Notes under the pieces: generated by a model
The model's input: only the letters and a program-made list of their open reading frames with translations
Databases searched by the model: none
What the model was told of the DNA's origin: nothing
Source of the DNA: Lentisphaeria bacterium
GTDB taxonomy: Bacteria > Verrucomicrobiota > Lentisphaeria > Oligosphaerales > Oligosphaeraceae
Length of the DNA: 64,000 nt
Direction of reading: 5' to 3'
Assembly (NCBI GenBank): GCA_016288215.1
Contig: JAEEYQ010000059.1
Location: forward strand, 58,385-122,384
Position numbers and translations under genes: made by a program
In this document: positions 37,118 through 45,561 of the stretch, in pieces
Layout of the letters: each line of letters starts with the position of its first letter
Position numbering within the stretch: the stretch's first letter is position 1

Positions 37118-40054
37118 TTATTGGATGTTTTGAAGCTTGAGAATCAGCTCAATGGCCTTTTTGCGCAGGGTGTCCGCACATGTGCTGTCGTGCGCGTCTC
37201 GTATCGCCGTTTTCGGCGCCGCGTCAAGGAATGCCTTTGCCTCCTTGTGAAGCTTTGTGTCATCTTTTGCTGCAAGTCTTTTGAGGATAGCAAGATACGC
37301 AATATCCGTCACGCCCATTTGGAAAGCCTGATGGCGGACGGTGCTGATGGCGTCGTCCCCTGAACGATACATGAGTCCGCCTGCCGCCGCCGTCTTCCAG
37401 TTGACGGCCCCGACGGAGCCATACGGCGCGTCGACGAAACAGTAGAGGCCGATGTCCTTGGCCCCGCATTCGACGGCACGCCACGCATGCAGTCGGTAGT
37501 AGCGATACAGGCTTTCGCGCATCGATGTGCTGCAGGAGTATATCATGTACGCCTGGCCTGCCGCCTGCAGCTCCTCCATCAGTTTTCTGTAGTCTGGAGA
37601 ATTGCAATGGGATGCCCAAAAGCAATGCGAGTCAAGGTATGGGGCAAATTTGCGGATGGTCTCCGGCGTGTGGCCAAAATTCGGCGCGGCCCATGTGATA
37701 AGGAGCAGGACGCCAGGCAAGGTCTCGCGGGTCAGTTTCGTCACTTCAAGATCCCGTTCCATGGTTTGAATCGACGGCTCATCGAACACCTCGATGCCCC
37801 ATTCGGAATCCGTCACGCCGGCGTTGTGGAAGATCTCCCGCATTGCCTTCAGGTTGTTTGTCCAGCAGTTGCGCCATTCCGGCGACATCACTGTTATCTC
37901 CTTGGGCATGAAGTTCTTCTCGAAGACGGAATAGGCGCTGAAGGACACCAGAAACAGGACGCCGTTGCGGCAGCCATGCCTTTCGTAGCGTGCGGCCTGA
38001 CTTTGGAGCCACTCGGTGACCTGAGGCAGATTCGTGTCTTGGACATTGCCCTGTGCGTCGAACGTGAAGCGAAAACTCCATGGACTGACCATAAGATAGC
38101 GACCGCCCAACGCCACTTCCTTTGCGAACAGCGACTCCGTCGTGCCGCGCTCCATCAGCCAACAGGGATTCTCCGGATTCTTGAAGTCCAGTTTGATGGG
38201 CAGGACATCGAGAGTCACCTTGTAGTCCTTCATCGGGCCGCTGTATTTGCGGGAGACTATTGATGCCTTTTCGCCCAACGGCGAGATCCGAATCATGCCT
38301 GTGTATTGCTTTGGCTCGACTCCCGTGCAGTCAAAATTGATCCACACCAAACCCGTCTGCCGAGCTGGAATGGTGATGACAAACGCCTGGTTCATCTTTG
38401 GAAGCGCATCAAGACGCCGCTTTGCGTTGTCCATGTCGCTGTCCTTCTGCGCAATCGCCTCAAGCATCTCCACATTCGCGGGGGGAAAGCCGTCCGCCAG
38501 CCCGAACGCCTCCCATTCCGCGGCGTCGCTGTTCGGATGCAGAATCACGCGATACGCTTCCGTGCTGTCCGTGCGGTTGGTGATGGTGATTGGAAGGGAG
38601 ACGACTTCATTGATGGCGCCGCGGAGCGCTATCGGCTTGTCGCCATCAAAAAGGATACGCTTTTCATCAGGCTCCAGCGGCAGCTCGTAATCGGAAGTGA
38701 CAGGAAGCGTGCCGACAAGATACGACGCCTTACCCCACCTTGCTTCCTGAATTTCTGTCGCCAGCGCCTCATATTTCGCATGAATCTCCGAGACGTTAAA
38801 TCCTTCTGCCGCAAGCTCTTGCCTCCTTTTCTCAAATTCCTCTGGACAGTCCTTCAGCGCCGCCATGCATTTTTGCGCATATTCGGCGGGTGTCCCGAAT
38901 ACAATCACATGATATCTGGCCGTGTCATTGAAATTTCCCCTGACGGGCGCCCATGTCGCAAGGGACTTTCCGTGCTGAAGCGAGACGTTGAAAAGAATGG
39001 AGTCTCCGGGAGACGGCGTTCCCGAATAGCCAAGTTCGCTGAACGGGATGGTGAAATCCGCCTTCCATGAGTTGCCGTTGACACTTGGCACCCCCTTCCA
39101 GGAGCCAAGTTCGCATGCGGCGTCGCCGTGGCCATTGTACCTGCCGCCGCCCGCCGCAAGGACAAACTGCGAATACGTTCTGTCCGCCGCCGCCGTCGGC
39201 CCGAAGAACACCTCCACAACATCGTCGCGCCAAATGTCATGGTCTTCTTTGACGTTCGCCTTGATGGGAGTGTCTGCCTCGCATTCGACGAGCAGCCTGA
39301 TGGCGTCGCCCTCCACTCGCATTCTGGCTTTGCAGGTCAATGGAGAAGGCTTGCCGTCGTTTGCGTCAAGGAAGGAATCCATGGAGAGCGGCAGGCTCTC
39401 GTAACGCCTCCACGTCTCCGCGATGGCCGATTTGGCGGAGCCGGAATCCGCCACGCGGTGTGTCTCCTTTACTGTAAGATTGTCCAGCAGAATGAATTGG
39501 CCCTCCTTCCATGGGAAGTCGTTCTCCTGTGCGGAATCGCCCCATAGCTGGATGCCGAGGGCGACGCGTTCTGCGTCGGCTCCCGTGCGGAATGTTCCCT
39601 CAAGTCGAGTCCACTCACCGTTCACGGGGAATGCCCCAAGGGAAGTCACGATGTCCTTTCGGGACTTGCCCCATAGGCTCTGGCCGTCGCCGTTCCAGCT
39701 GACGGCTTTGGCCCTAGCGTTTGGCGCATCGCCCATGATGTCGAACGAGAACTGATAGGAGGTGTCCGGTTTCGCCTTGAATCCAGGCTGTTTCCCTGTG
39801 CGTCCGAAATGCATGAAAAGGTAAAGCCTCCTGCTCCCGTCTGGCATGACGGTCAGCTTCTTGAGCTCCACCCGCAGGCATTTGTTCCATGTGCGGTCTT
39901 CGATGAACGGCTTCAGCTCGAAGGTCTCCGGCGTGCTGTCGGCAAACATTTCCACATCGATGCGCTTGTCGTCAAAACCGCCGTTTGTCAACAGGTTCTC
40001 TTGGGCAGTGCACGCGAAGACGACCGCGAAGACAAGTAACAAACTTTTTCTCAT
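37118..40054 (-). CDS. Exported CBM plus DUF4091-like glycoside-hydrolase-fold protein
   Basis: A 978-residue protein starting at ATG 40054 (MRKSLLLVFAVVFACTAQ, a signal peptide). Region 20-200 is a CBM4/9-like jelly roll (ENLLTNGGF, DTSYQFSFDI, LLDNLTVKE). Region 205-380 resembles a family-9 binding domain (DHDIWRDDVVEVFFGP, GRYNGHG, WKADFTIPFSELG). The C-terminal half is DUF4091-like: a predicted TIM barrel with IEVFDEPSI, LLITWAAPNFG, SHCFWASHC and YRYYRLHAWRAVECGAKDIGLYCF. It is likely a polysaccharide-active enzyme acting outside the inner membrane; the substrate is not evident. An in-frame ATG 34 codons earlier would hide the signal peptide. Confidence 0.8.
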   Translation of the reverse strand: MRKSLLLVFAVVFACTAQENLLTNGGFDDKRIDVEMFADSTPETFELKPFIEDRTWNKCLRVELKKLTVMPDGSRRLYLFMHFGRTGKQPGFKAKPDTSYQFSFDIMGDAPNARAKAVSWNGDGQSLWGKSRKDIVTSLGAFPVNGEWTRLEGTFRTGADAERVALGIQLWGDSAQENDFPWKEGQFILLDNLTVKETHRVADSGSAKSAIAETWRRYESLPLSMDSFLDANDGKPSPLTCKARMRVEGDAIRLLVECEADTPIKANVKEDHDIWRDDVVEVFFGPTAAADRTYSQFVLAAGGGRYNGHGDAACELGSWKGVPSVNGNSWKADFTIPFSELGYSGTPSPGDSILFNVSLQHGKSLATWAPVRGNFNDTARYHVIVFGTPAEYAQKCMAALKDCPEEFEKRRQELAAEGFNVSEIHAKYEALATEIQEARWGKASYLVGTLPVTSDYELPLEPDEKRILFDGDKPIALRGAINEVVSLPITITNRTDSTEAYRVILHPNSDAAEWEAFGLADGFPPANVEMLEAIAQKDSDMDNAKRRLDALPKMNQAFVITIPARQTGLVWINFDCTGVEPKQYTGMIRISPLGEKASIVSRKYSGPMKDYKVTLDVLPIKLDFKNPENPCWLMERGTTESLFAKEVALGGRYLMVSPWSFRFTFDAQGNVQDTNLPQVTEWLQSQAARYERHGCRNGVLFLVSFSAYSVFEKNFMPKEITVMSPEWRNCWTNNLKAMREIFHNAGVTDSEWGIEVFDEPSIQTMERDLEVTKLTRETLPGVLLLITWAAPNFGHTPETIRKFAPYLDSHCFWASHCNSPDYRKLMEELQAAGQAYMIYSCSTSMRESLYRYYRLHAWRAVECGAKDIGLYCFVDAPYGSVGAVNWKTAAAGGLMYRSGDDAISTVRHQAFQMGVTDIAYLAILKRLAAKDDTKLHKEAKAFLDAAPKTAIRDAHDSTCADTLRKKAIELILKLQNIQ

Positions 40055-40171
40055 GATGTCTCTCAAGATGATGGGATTTGCCATTTTCATGTTCGATCGT
40101 AACGATTCAGAAGGAGCCCACAAACACACAGAAGGCACAAAAGGCACTGATGGCATGTGTTTTGTAAATCC

Positions 40172-41035
40172 TTAATAACCAAGATGAAAGAGCCGCGTCT
40201 CCAGAGCAGGAAAGTCATAGGTGAAGGTGGAGACGGATTTTTCAGCGATAATTTTGTTTGTGTACAATTCTGTGACCGTGGCGGGGCGCGGCAGGCGGAT
40301 GGTTCGCGGGCCGGGTTTCTCCACGCTGACGGCGAGCATGGAGCGGTTGGCCAGCACCACGTCAGGGGTGTCGATGTAGCAGTGGGTGCCGGCCATGACG
40401 GCTAGATTTCGGTAGAATTGGGCGGGAAGCTGGACTTGGGCGGCGTAGACCGCCGTCCACTGTGGATAACGGCGCGCGGCGATGGCGATACGTCCATCTG
40501 TATAGCGCGCAAGGACTTCCGCATTGGGATCGTTGGGAAGCAGGGCCGGATTCTGAAGGTAGGTTTCCGTTCCGAACGTCTTGTCTTGGAGAAGGTTGCA
40601 GAAATCGAGGCTGTTCTGGAAGGTGAAGGGGCCTTTGGCGGGGACGGTATCCCGTTTGACGGTGATTCCCGTGAAGGACGCAATTGCCTCCGGATTTACC
40701 GCACCGTCGGAGAGGAAGCCGGCGCCGTTTAGGAAGACGATGACCCGATTGTCGGATTTGAGGGCATCCAGTTTTCGACGAAATTCGGGGGAGGGGGCCA
40801 GGGAGCTGGAGACAATGATCAGACGGCAGGCGGACAGTTTGTCCACATCGTCCGTGAGGCAATGGGCCACGGGAAGGCCGGCGCGGTGCAGCTGGGGCAA
40901 TTGCAGAATCAGCAGCTCTGCGCCCATGGGATCGGCCACGTTCAGGTAGGCAGGGGCGGTTTCATCCATGAGAAAGGCCGCTTCCGCCACGGAGCCTCTG
41001 TCCCATTCCAAGGCTTGATCCGCAATGTGATTCAT
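40172..41035 (-). pseudogene. C-terminal part of GH42-like beta-galactosidase, cut off by an in-frame TGA
   Basis: This 287-codon frame begins at an ATG but is in the same frame as the upstream 424-codon frame, separated by one TGA and 12 sense codons (FGHPLILQEFTK). Its content (MNHIADQALEWDRGSVAEAAFLMDE, then LPVAHCLTDDVDKLSACRLIIV and a beta-sandwich end) is what follows the catalytic barrel in GH42-type enzymes: the glutamine-amidotransferase-like trimerisation domain and a small C-terminal domain. There is no separate ribosome-binding site or signal peptide. Alone it would be inactive, so I read it as the detached half of one gene spanning 40172-42346. Confidence 0.75.
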
Positions 41036-41071
41036 TTTTGTAAACTCTTGAAGGATAAGAGGATGGCCAAA

Positions 41072-41074
41072 TCA
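41072..41074 (-). other. In-frame TGA inside the GH42-like gene
   Basis: The minus strand reads Tyr-Trp-Phe-Asp-Val-Ala-Thr-Ile, TGA, Phe-Gly-His-Pro with the frame intact on both sides. A Trp (TGG) at this place would restore a full protein of about 724 residues. A short CTCTT/AAGAG hairpin begins about 10 bases downstream. TGA is the ordinary stop of other genes here (kdsA, clpC, rnfD). Confidence 0.85.
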
Positions 41075-42346
41075 TATGGTGGCGACGTCAAACCAATACT
41101 GAAAGGTGCCATGGACAAGGACAGAGGCCAGTTCCTTGCGTTGCTGAAGCAAATCGCCCTCCACGTTTTCAGGTTTTCCCCAGGCTCCTACGGGACAAGG
41201 GGTTAGAGATGTCCGAATGTCGTTTTCGTTGAACCACAGCTTGCCGTGGAGCTTGATGGAGTCGATAGGAGCCATGAAATGGCTGGTGCCTGCACCGCCG
41301 ACTTGGCGGAAGAAATAGGAGGTGGGGGAGCAAAGGAAATCGATGTCGGGGCAGTTGAGCATGGCTGTTAGGGCATTATGGCCGCCGTTTTGTTGCCGCT
41401 CCTCGCCGCAGAGCTGGAGCAGATAGCCGTAATAGGCGCCGACGAGCTTTTTGCGGCCGCAGAAGTCTTTCAGGGCATGGGCGATTTCGGAGAGGGTGTC
41501 CACGGTCAGCCATGATGTATAGATATAGAAATCAATGACTTGCTGTTCCTTTTGGGGATCGCGGAAGGAGCCCGCCATGGCGTTGGCTCGTTGGGCGTGG
41601 CGGGGTAGGGCGGCGGTGGCAAGCGTGACGGTTTCGTCTTTCCATGCACGGCGGAGCGTGTCGTCCGTCTTGTAGGTCATGCGGAGCCAGTCCCTGAATT
41701 TTCGCAGGTTGGCGGGGGAATAGTCTCCCCATCGCTGCTGATGGTCCTCCCATGAAATCCATTCCTCCGTGCTGCCGGAGCCCAACTGATAGCCGATGAT
41801 GTTGTCCGCGTAAGGGGAGGCCTGCACGTGCTCCAGCAGCTTTTGGAGAGAGCGGATGGTGTCCTGCCGCCAGATTTCGGAGGCCCAGGAGGGGGCTTTT
41901 CTGCCGCCGCTGTGGAGGAGGGGGCCGCGCTGTCCGTCCGGTCCTTCCGCGATGACCACATCGTCCGGATGGGCGTCGCACCACCACGGCGGCGCGTGAA
42001 GGTTCAGCCGAGGGTAGATGCCGGCTTTCGGGTTGGCGTGGAGAATCATGGCCACCCGCTGGTCAAGAATGGAGAAGTCGTAGGAGCCGTCCTCCTGCCA
42101 TGCCATGGGGGAGAGGTTGTAGCCGGAGTCGGTGGGAGTGGCGCAGATGGAGAAGAGCTCCACCCCCACGTCGTTGAATTCCTTAAATACCTCATTGGAC
42201 GGGGAATAGGCCCCGAAGCCCATGCCCTTTCGCGGCTCCGAGTTGATGAAGAGCGTGGGGACTCCGTGATGGAGTTTGACTTCCGCTATCGTCTCCGCAA
42301 AGGCAGCCAGAGACAAGAGCGGCACCATGAGAAGGAGAAACTTCAT
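41072..42346 (-). pseudogene. N-terminal part of exported GH42-like beta-galactosidase
   Basis: 424 codons with a signal peptide (FLLLMVPLLSLAAFAET) and a clan-A TIM barrel: GKGMGFGAYSP, LNLHAPPWWCDAHP, GSGSTEEWISWEDHQQ (Glu in the acid/base position), YSPANLRKFRDWLRMTYKT, and LWFNENDIRT, where the Glu is placed as the nucleophile. It stops at TGA 41072-41074 just after HGTFQYWFDVATI, a point at which relatives continue into the trimerisation domain. The family removes terminal beta-galactose from oligosaccharides; substrate assignment is inference. The catalytic barrel is nearly complete, so the truncated product could fold. A heptamer repeat array starts 7 bp upstream of the ATG. Confidence 0.75.
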
Positions 42347-42352
42347 ATTTTG

Positions 42353-42429
42353 GAATTAGAAATTAGGAATTAGAAATTAGGAATTTGAAATATGGAATTA
42401 GAAATTAGAAATTAGGAATTAGGAATGTA
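42353..42429. repeat. Heptamer array, GGAATTA/GAAATTA family (11 units)
   Basis: Eleven consecutive 7-bp units alternating GGAATTA and GAAATTA with a few variants, starting 7 bp upstream of the GH42-like gene's ATG. The array occupies half of the 162-bp gap after the GH2-like gene. Confidence 0.9.
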
Positions 42430-42508
42430 ACTATTCTGAACCTAACCACAAAGCCGTGTTCATGGTTGTGATTCGGCCCTGTTGAGGCTGTCATGGGGGG
42501 TGATGCGG

Positions 42509-45169
42509 TTATGGAACTTGGAGGATGGGATAGTAAGTGGTGTCGGAGAGGGGCGGGGCTTGTAGGCGGAGGAGGGGGAGTTTGGGACATTGGGTGGAGT
42601 CGGGGACCTGAATGGCGAGGATGTTCTGCCCGCCGATGGCCACGGTCTTCCGTGGGACGATGAAAAGATTGCCCTGCCGCTCCAGAGGGTGACCGTTCAG
42701 CCAACCCCGCAGGGGCAGGAACGTGTCCAGAAGCAGGGTGTATTGGGCGGTTTCCACAAAATCGTCAGGGAGTCGGAAGGTCAGTCGGAACCACAGGGGG
42801 CCTTGATAGTCCGCGAGGGCGGGAATCTGGCTGTGGAAGGATTTCAGGCGGCTGGCCTTGGCCCATCCGTTGGCGTTGTAGGCCAGTTCATGCCAACGCA
42901 TGCGTTCGCCAAGATTTCGTGCATCCTCCTTAATGCGAGAGACTTCCGGCAATTCAATGTCATAGCGTTTGGGCGGACGGATTGCCAATCGCAGCAGCGG
43001 GTTTTCGGCCACGGCACCCACATCGGCCAGCAGGCGGGAGAGCAAGGCAGCGGGGGTGGTGAGGGTGGGGTACAGCGTGGCGGCTCGCTTGTCCAGTTGG
43101 CGGACCAGTCCCTCGTCTTTGGTGTAGAGCACGAGGGAAACGCCGTTTTGGGCGTGACGCCAGACGTGGCAGGAGTCCATTGGAAGCGCGCCCAGTTCCG
43201 TTTCATCGCATTGGATTGCCAGCAGAATGGCGCCGGCGGCGCAGGCCTCCGCCAACGCATGGGAAGACGGGGCGTCTTTTGTGTTCCAACATCCTTTGCC
43301 GCAAAGAATTAGAGATGTGGCGTCAAGATTGGCTGTGGTGCAGGGCTGATGGAACAAACGGAGGCCGTTCAGCAGGGCGTCCAACTGTGCATCGCCAAGC
43401 CAAAGGACTTTTCGATGAACGGTTGGCGGTGGTGTATCATTCAGATTTTCAAGAAGATGCAGAATAAGGGCGGCGACGTTTTGGGGTATTTCGGCCCGTT
43501 GGTCCAAATTTAGCTGACAGAAGAGGAGCCGGCTGTCCTCCAATTGGCATTCCAACACGATGCCGCCGCCTTCGGGAGTCTGCAGCCAAGTGTGCCATGC
43601 GCCAATTTGAGGCGGCTCTATCCATGTGGTGGCCAAGGTGTTCGGAAGACAGGACGACGCTTTTGCTGAAGTGATGAGCGGCATGCAGGATAGGTCTTGA
43701 AGCAGGTCATGGAGGGAGTTGGGAGGGGCAAGGGGACACGCTGGAGCGGCGGCTTCATAGACGGGGACCGTCTGGGTTCGGAAGCCGAAACGACCATTGA
43801 GCACGTCCGCCTGCTGTTCGAAAATCAGAATGCGGCCATGTCGCAGCATGGGCACCAGCCAGGGCAAGGCGGAGACATCGCCCCCAAAGGCATCGCTGCC
43901 GAAAATCAGAGGAATGGATGGATCGGGAGAGGCGGTTTTGCCCAACGGCTTGAGATTACGCAACCCAATGCGGCGCAATAACTTCGATGTATGGCCATGG
44001 GGGTCGTAGATGTAGAATGGCGCCTCAGTGACGGGAGAGGCGGGTGGTTGGGAGGAAAGCACCGTCAGGCTGTCCTCCTGGATGTGGCCGTCGTCAAACG
44101 CAAATTCCGCATCCAAGGTGGGGCGGAAGCCGGGAGTCTCCGGCAAAGGTGGCAGACGGAGGGGCAATTGGCTTTTGGAGAAAGGGGGCAGGGTTTGCTT
44201 CCCTTCGGCTGATATGCCGTTGAAGGACCAATGCCAGCGGACGCTGCGGGGGAAGGGGGTCTCATTGATGAAGACCAGACTTTTGGTGGCCGTGCCTCCG
44301 GGGGCGACGACGCAGGCGAGGTCCGCCATGTCCTCTTTGGGGCCTCCGCCGATGAAGGCGCAAAGCGGACCGTTCCAACGGCGGAGCAGTTGGGGCAGGG
44401 TGGAGGGGATGCCGCCGTCTTCAGGCGGCGGGGCGGTGAGCGTGTTTATGTCCAAGGAAGTGGCGTTTGCCTGAATCAGGATGGGCTGTCCATGGGCACG
44501 GCAATGGCGCCAGCTACGGTCGGCTTCATGTAACGTATTGGGGATGAATGAGTTATGAATTCCTGCATCAGCAAGGATGGCGGTGGGCAACAGCAGGAGC
44601 CCGATGGCGTCGCAGGCGGTTGGCAGCTCGGTGGCCATTTCGCTTGCCGCTTGGGGGACGATGATGGCGTGGAAGCCGCGGCGGCGGAGTTGCCTCAGCT
44701 GGTCGTCAGTCAACGATGGAATATCATCGTAAATGACGAGACCGCAAAGGGATAGGGCATGACCGTTGAACGTGCATTGGCTGTCATGGAAGGAAATCTC
44801 ACGGAAGGCAAAGGGGAAAGGCGGCTCATGGAAAAGAACGTTGCCGACGGCATCCTCATAGGCAAGCTCCACATGGAGAAGCTGAGGTTCGTCCGGACTC
44901 CACAGCGGCGGTTGCCGCAAGGGAATCGTGTGACGGAAGACAGTTTGGCCATCGGGGACGGGGACAGCGATGGTTTGGACGGTGCCGTCGGGGCCGTGAA
45001 TCTGCACACGGACATTGGCGCAGGCGGCCGCCCATGGCTCGCCTGCCAACGAAATGGCCGCCTGCATAGTGGACGTCTTGACGTGGGCGGCCAGCACGGC
45101 ATGGCTGGCGGCGGTGACGCCGGGCAGCAGTGCGGCCATCAGAAAGAGGATGAAGTCGGTCAGTTTCAT
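42509..45169 (-). CDS. Exported GH2-like protein, apparently lacking the catalytic Glu
   Basis: An 886-residue protein starting at ATG 45169, with a signal peptide (FILFLMAALLPGVTAASHA). The Ig-like sandwich of GH2 is visible (PPLWSPDEPQLLHVELAYED). The barrel entry follows (FREISFHDSQCTFNGHALSLCGLVIYDD, then LRRRGFHAIIVP and ACDAIGLLLLPT). The G-N-E acid/base motif expected next is missing; the matching area reads CAFIGGGPKEDMAD. The C-terminus is a jelly roll (LWFRLTFRLPDDF, LRGWLNGHPL). It may be an inactive or binding relative, or have a displaced catalytic site. It lies upstream of the broken GH42-like gene on the same strand. Confidence 0.75.
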   Translation of the reverse strand: MKLTDFILFLMAALLPGVTAASHAVLAAHVKTSTMQAAISLAGEPWAAACANVRVQIHGPDGTVQTIAVPVPDGQTVFRHTIPLRQPPLWSPDEPQLLHVELAYEDAVGNVLFHEPPFPFAFREISFHDSQCTFNGHALSLCGLVIYDDIPSLTDDQLRQLRRRGFHAIIVPQAASEMATELPTACDAIGLLLLPTAILADAGIHNSFIPNTLHEADRSWRHCRAHGQPILIQANATSLDINTLTAPPPEDGGIPSTLPQLLRRWNGPLCAFIGGGPKEDMADLACVVAPGGTATKSLVFINETPFPRSVRWHWSFNGISAEGKQTLPPFSKSQLPLRLPPLPETPGFRPTLDAEFAFDDGHIQEDSLTVLSSQPPASPVTEAPFYIYDPHGHTSKLLRRIGLRNLKPLGKTASPDPSIPLIFGSDAFGGDVSALPWLVPMLRHGRILIFEQQADVLNGRFGFRTQTVPVYEAAAPACPLAPPNSLHDLLQDLSCMPLITSAKASSCLPNTLATTWIEPPQIGAWHTWLQTPEGGGIVLECQLEDSRLLFCQLNLDQRAEIPQNVAALILHLLENLNDTPPPTVHRKVLWLGDAQLDALLNGLRLFHQPCTTANLDATSLILCGKGCWNTKDAPSSHALAEACAAGAILLAIQCDETELGALPMDSCHVWRHAQNGVSLVLYTKDEGLVRQLDKRAATLYPTLTTPAALLSRLLADVGAVAENPLLRLAIRPPKRYDIELPEVSRIKEDARNLGERMRWHELAYNANGWAKASRLKSFHSQIPALADYQGPLWFRLTFRLPDDFVETAQYTLLLDTFLPLRGWLNGHPLERQGNLFIVPRKTVAIGGQNILAIQVPDSTQCPKLPLLRLQAPPLSDTTYYPILQVP

Positions 45170-45379
45170 GGGCGTCGAGTCGCTTTTGATGGGAGATTTG
45201 GAGGAATGCGGGCGGCTGTCTTGTTTCGCCATACAAAACATATCAATGCAACGGCTGTTGTCAAGCGGACATTCGTTTTTCGGGCGGTGGGAACTTGTGA
45301 AAGGCGAATTCCATATTATATTTATAGTTGACTTGACAGTCTCCCGTGGAAACCGGCAGGGAAACTTGCCGGCGGAGGA

Positions 45380-45462
45380 AACTCTGGAGAAGCTCCGTCA
45401 TGGAGTGCCGAAGGTGCAAGGCTTGGCAACAGGCTGAATCTCTCAGGCAAAAGGAAAGAGTG
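45380..45462 (+). promoter_or_regulatory. Glycine riboswitch aptamer
   Basis: The conserved glycine aptamer core is present: CTCTGGAGA at the 5' side, TGCCGAAGGTGCAA in the middle and CTCTCAGGCAAAAGGAAAGAG at the 3' side. CTCT (45382-45385) pairs with AGAG (45457-45460) to close P1. Only one full aptamer is evident; upstream, 45351-45373 forms a CCGGCA/TGCCGG hairpin. It is in the leader of a sodium:alanine/glycine symporter gene, a common target. The rest of the 45170-45561 gap is leader sequence. Confidence 0.93.
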
Positions 45463-45466
45463 AGAC

Positions 45467-45520
45467 GCGAACCGAATCGCCTTTTTCTCCAGACCGCCCA
45501 CGTTGGCGGCCTTTGCATTT
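45467..45520 (+). terminator. Candidate expression-platform hairpins of the glycine riboswitch
   Basis: Two small stems lie between aptamer and gene: GCGA/TCGC followed by CTTTTTC (45467-45486), and CCGCC/GGCGG followed by CCTTTGCATTT (45494-45520). Either could be a conditional terminator; which strand pairs with the aptamer cannot be settled by eye. Confidence 0.35.
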
Positions 45521-45561
45521 CGGGGCCATGGGAATGGCAGACCTGCATTTGGAGAGAAGAC

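Noticed and set aside
40465..40473. DnaA box (TGTGGATAA) as sign of a replication origin
   Set aside because: A single site inside a coding region, with no cluster or dnaA/dnaN genes.
41072..41074. Selenocysteine codon
   Set aside because: GH42-type enzymes are not selenoproteins and the following hairpin is short; Trp is the likelier ancestral residue. Kept only as a test in the finding.
45346..45561. N-terminal extension of the symporter from a GTG at 45346
   Set aside because: It would translate the glycine riboswitch; ATG 45562 has a good ribosome-binding site and matches the family start.
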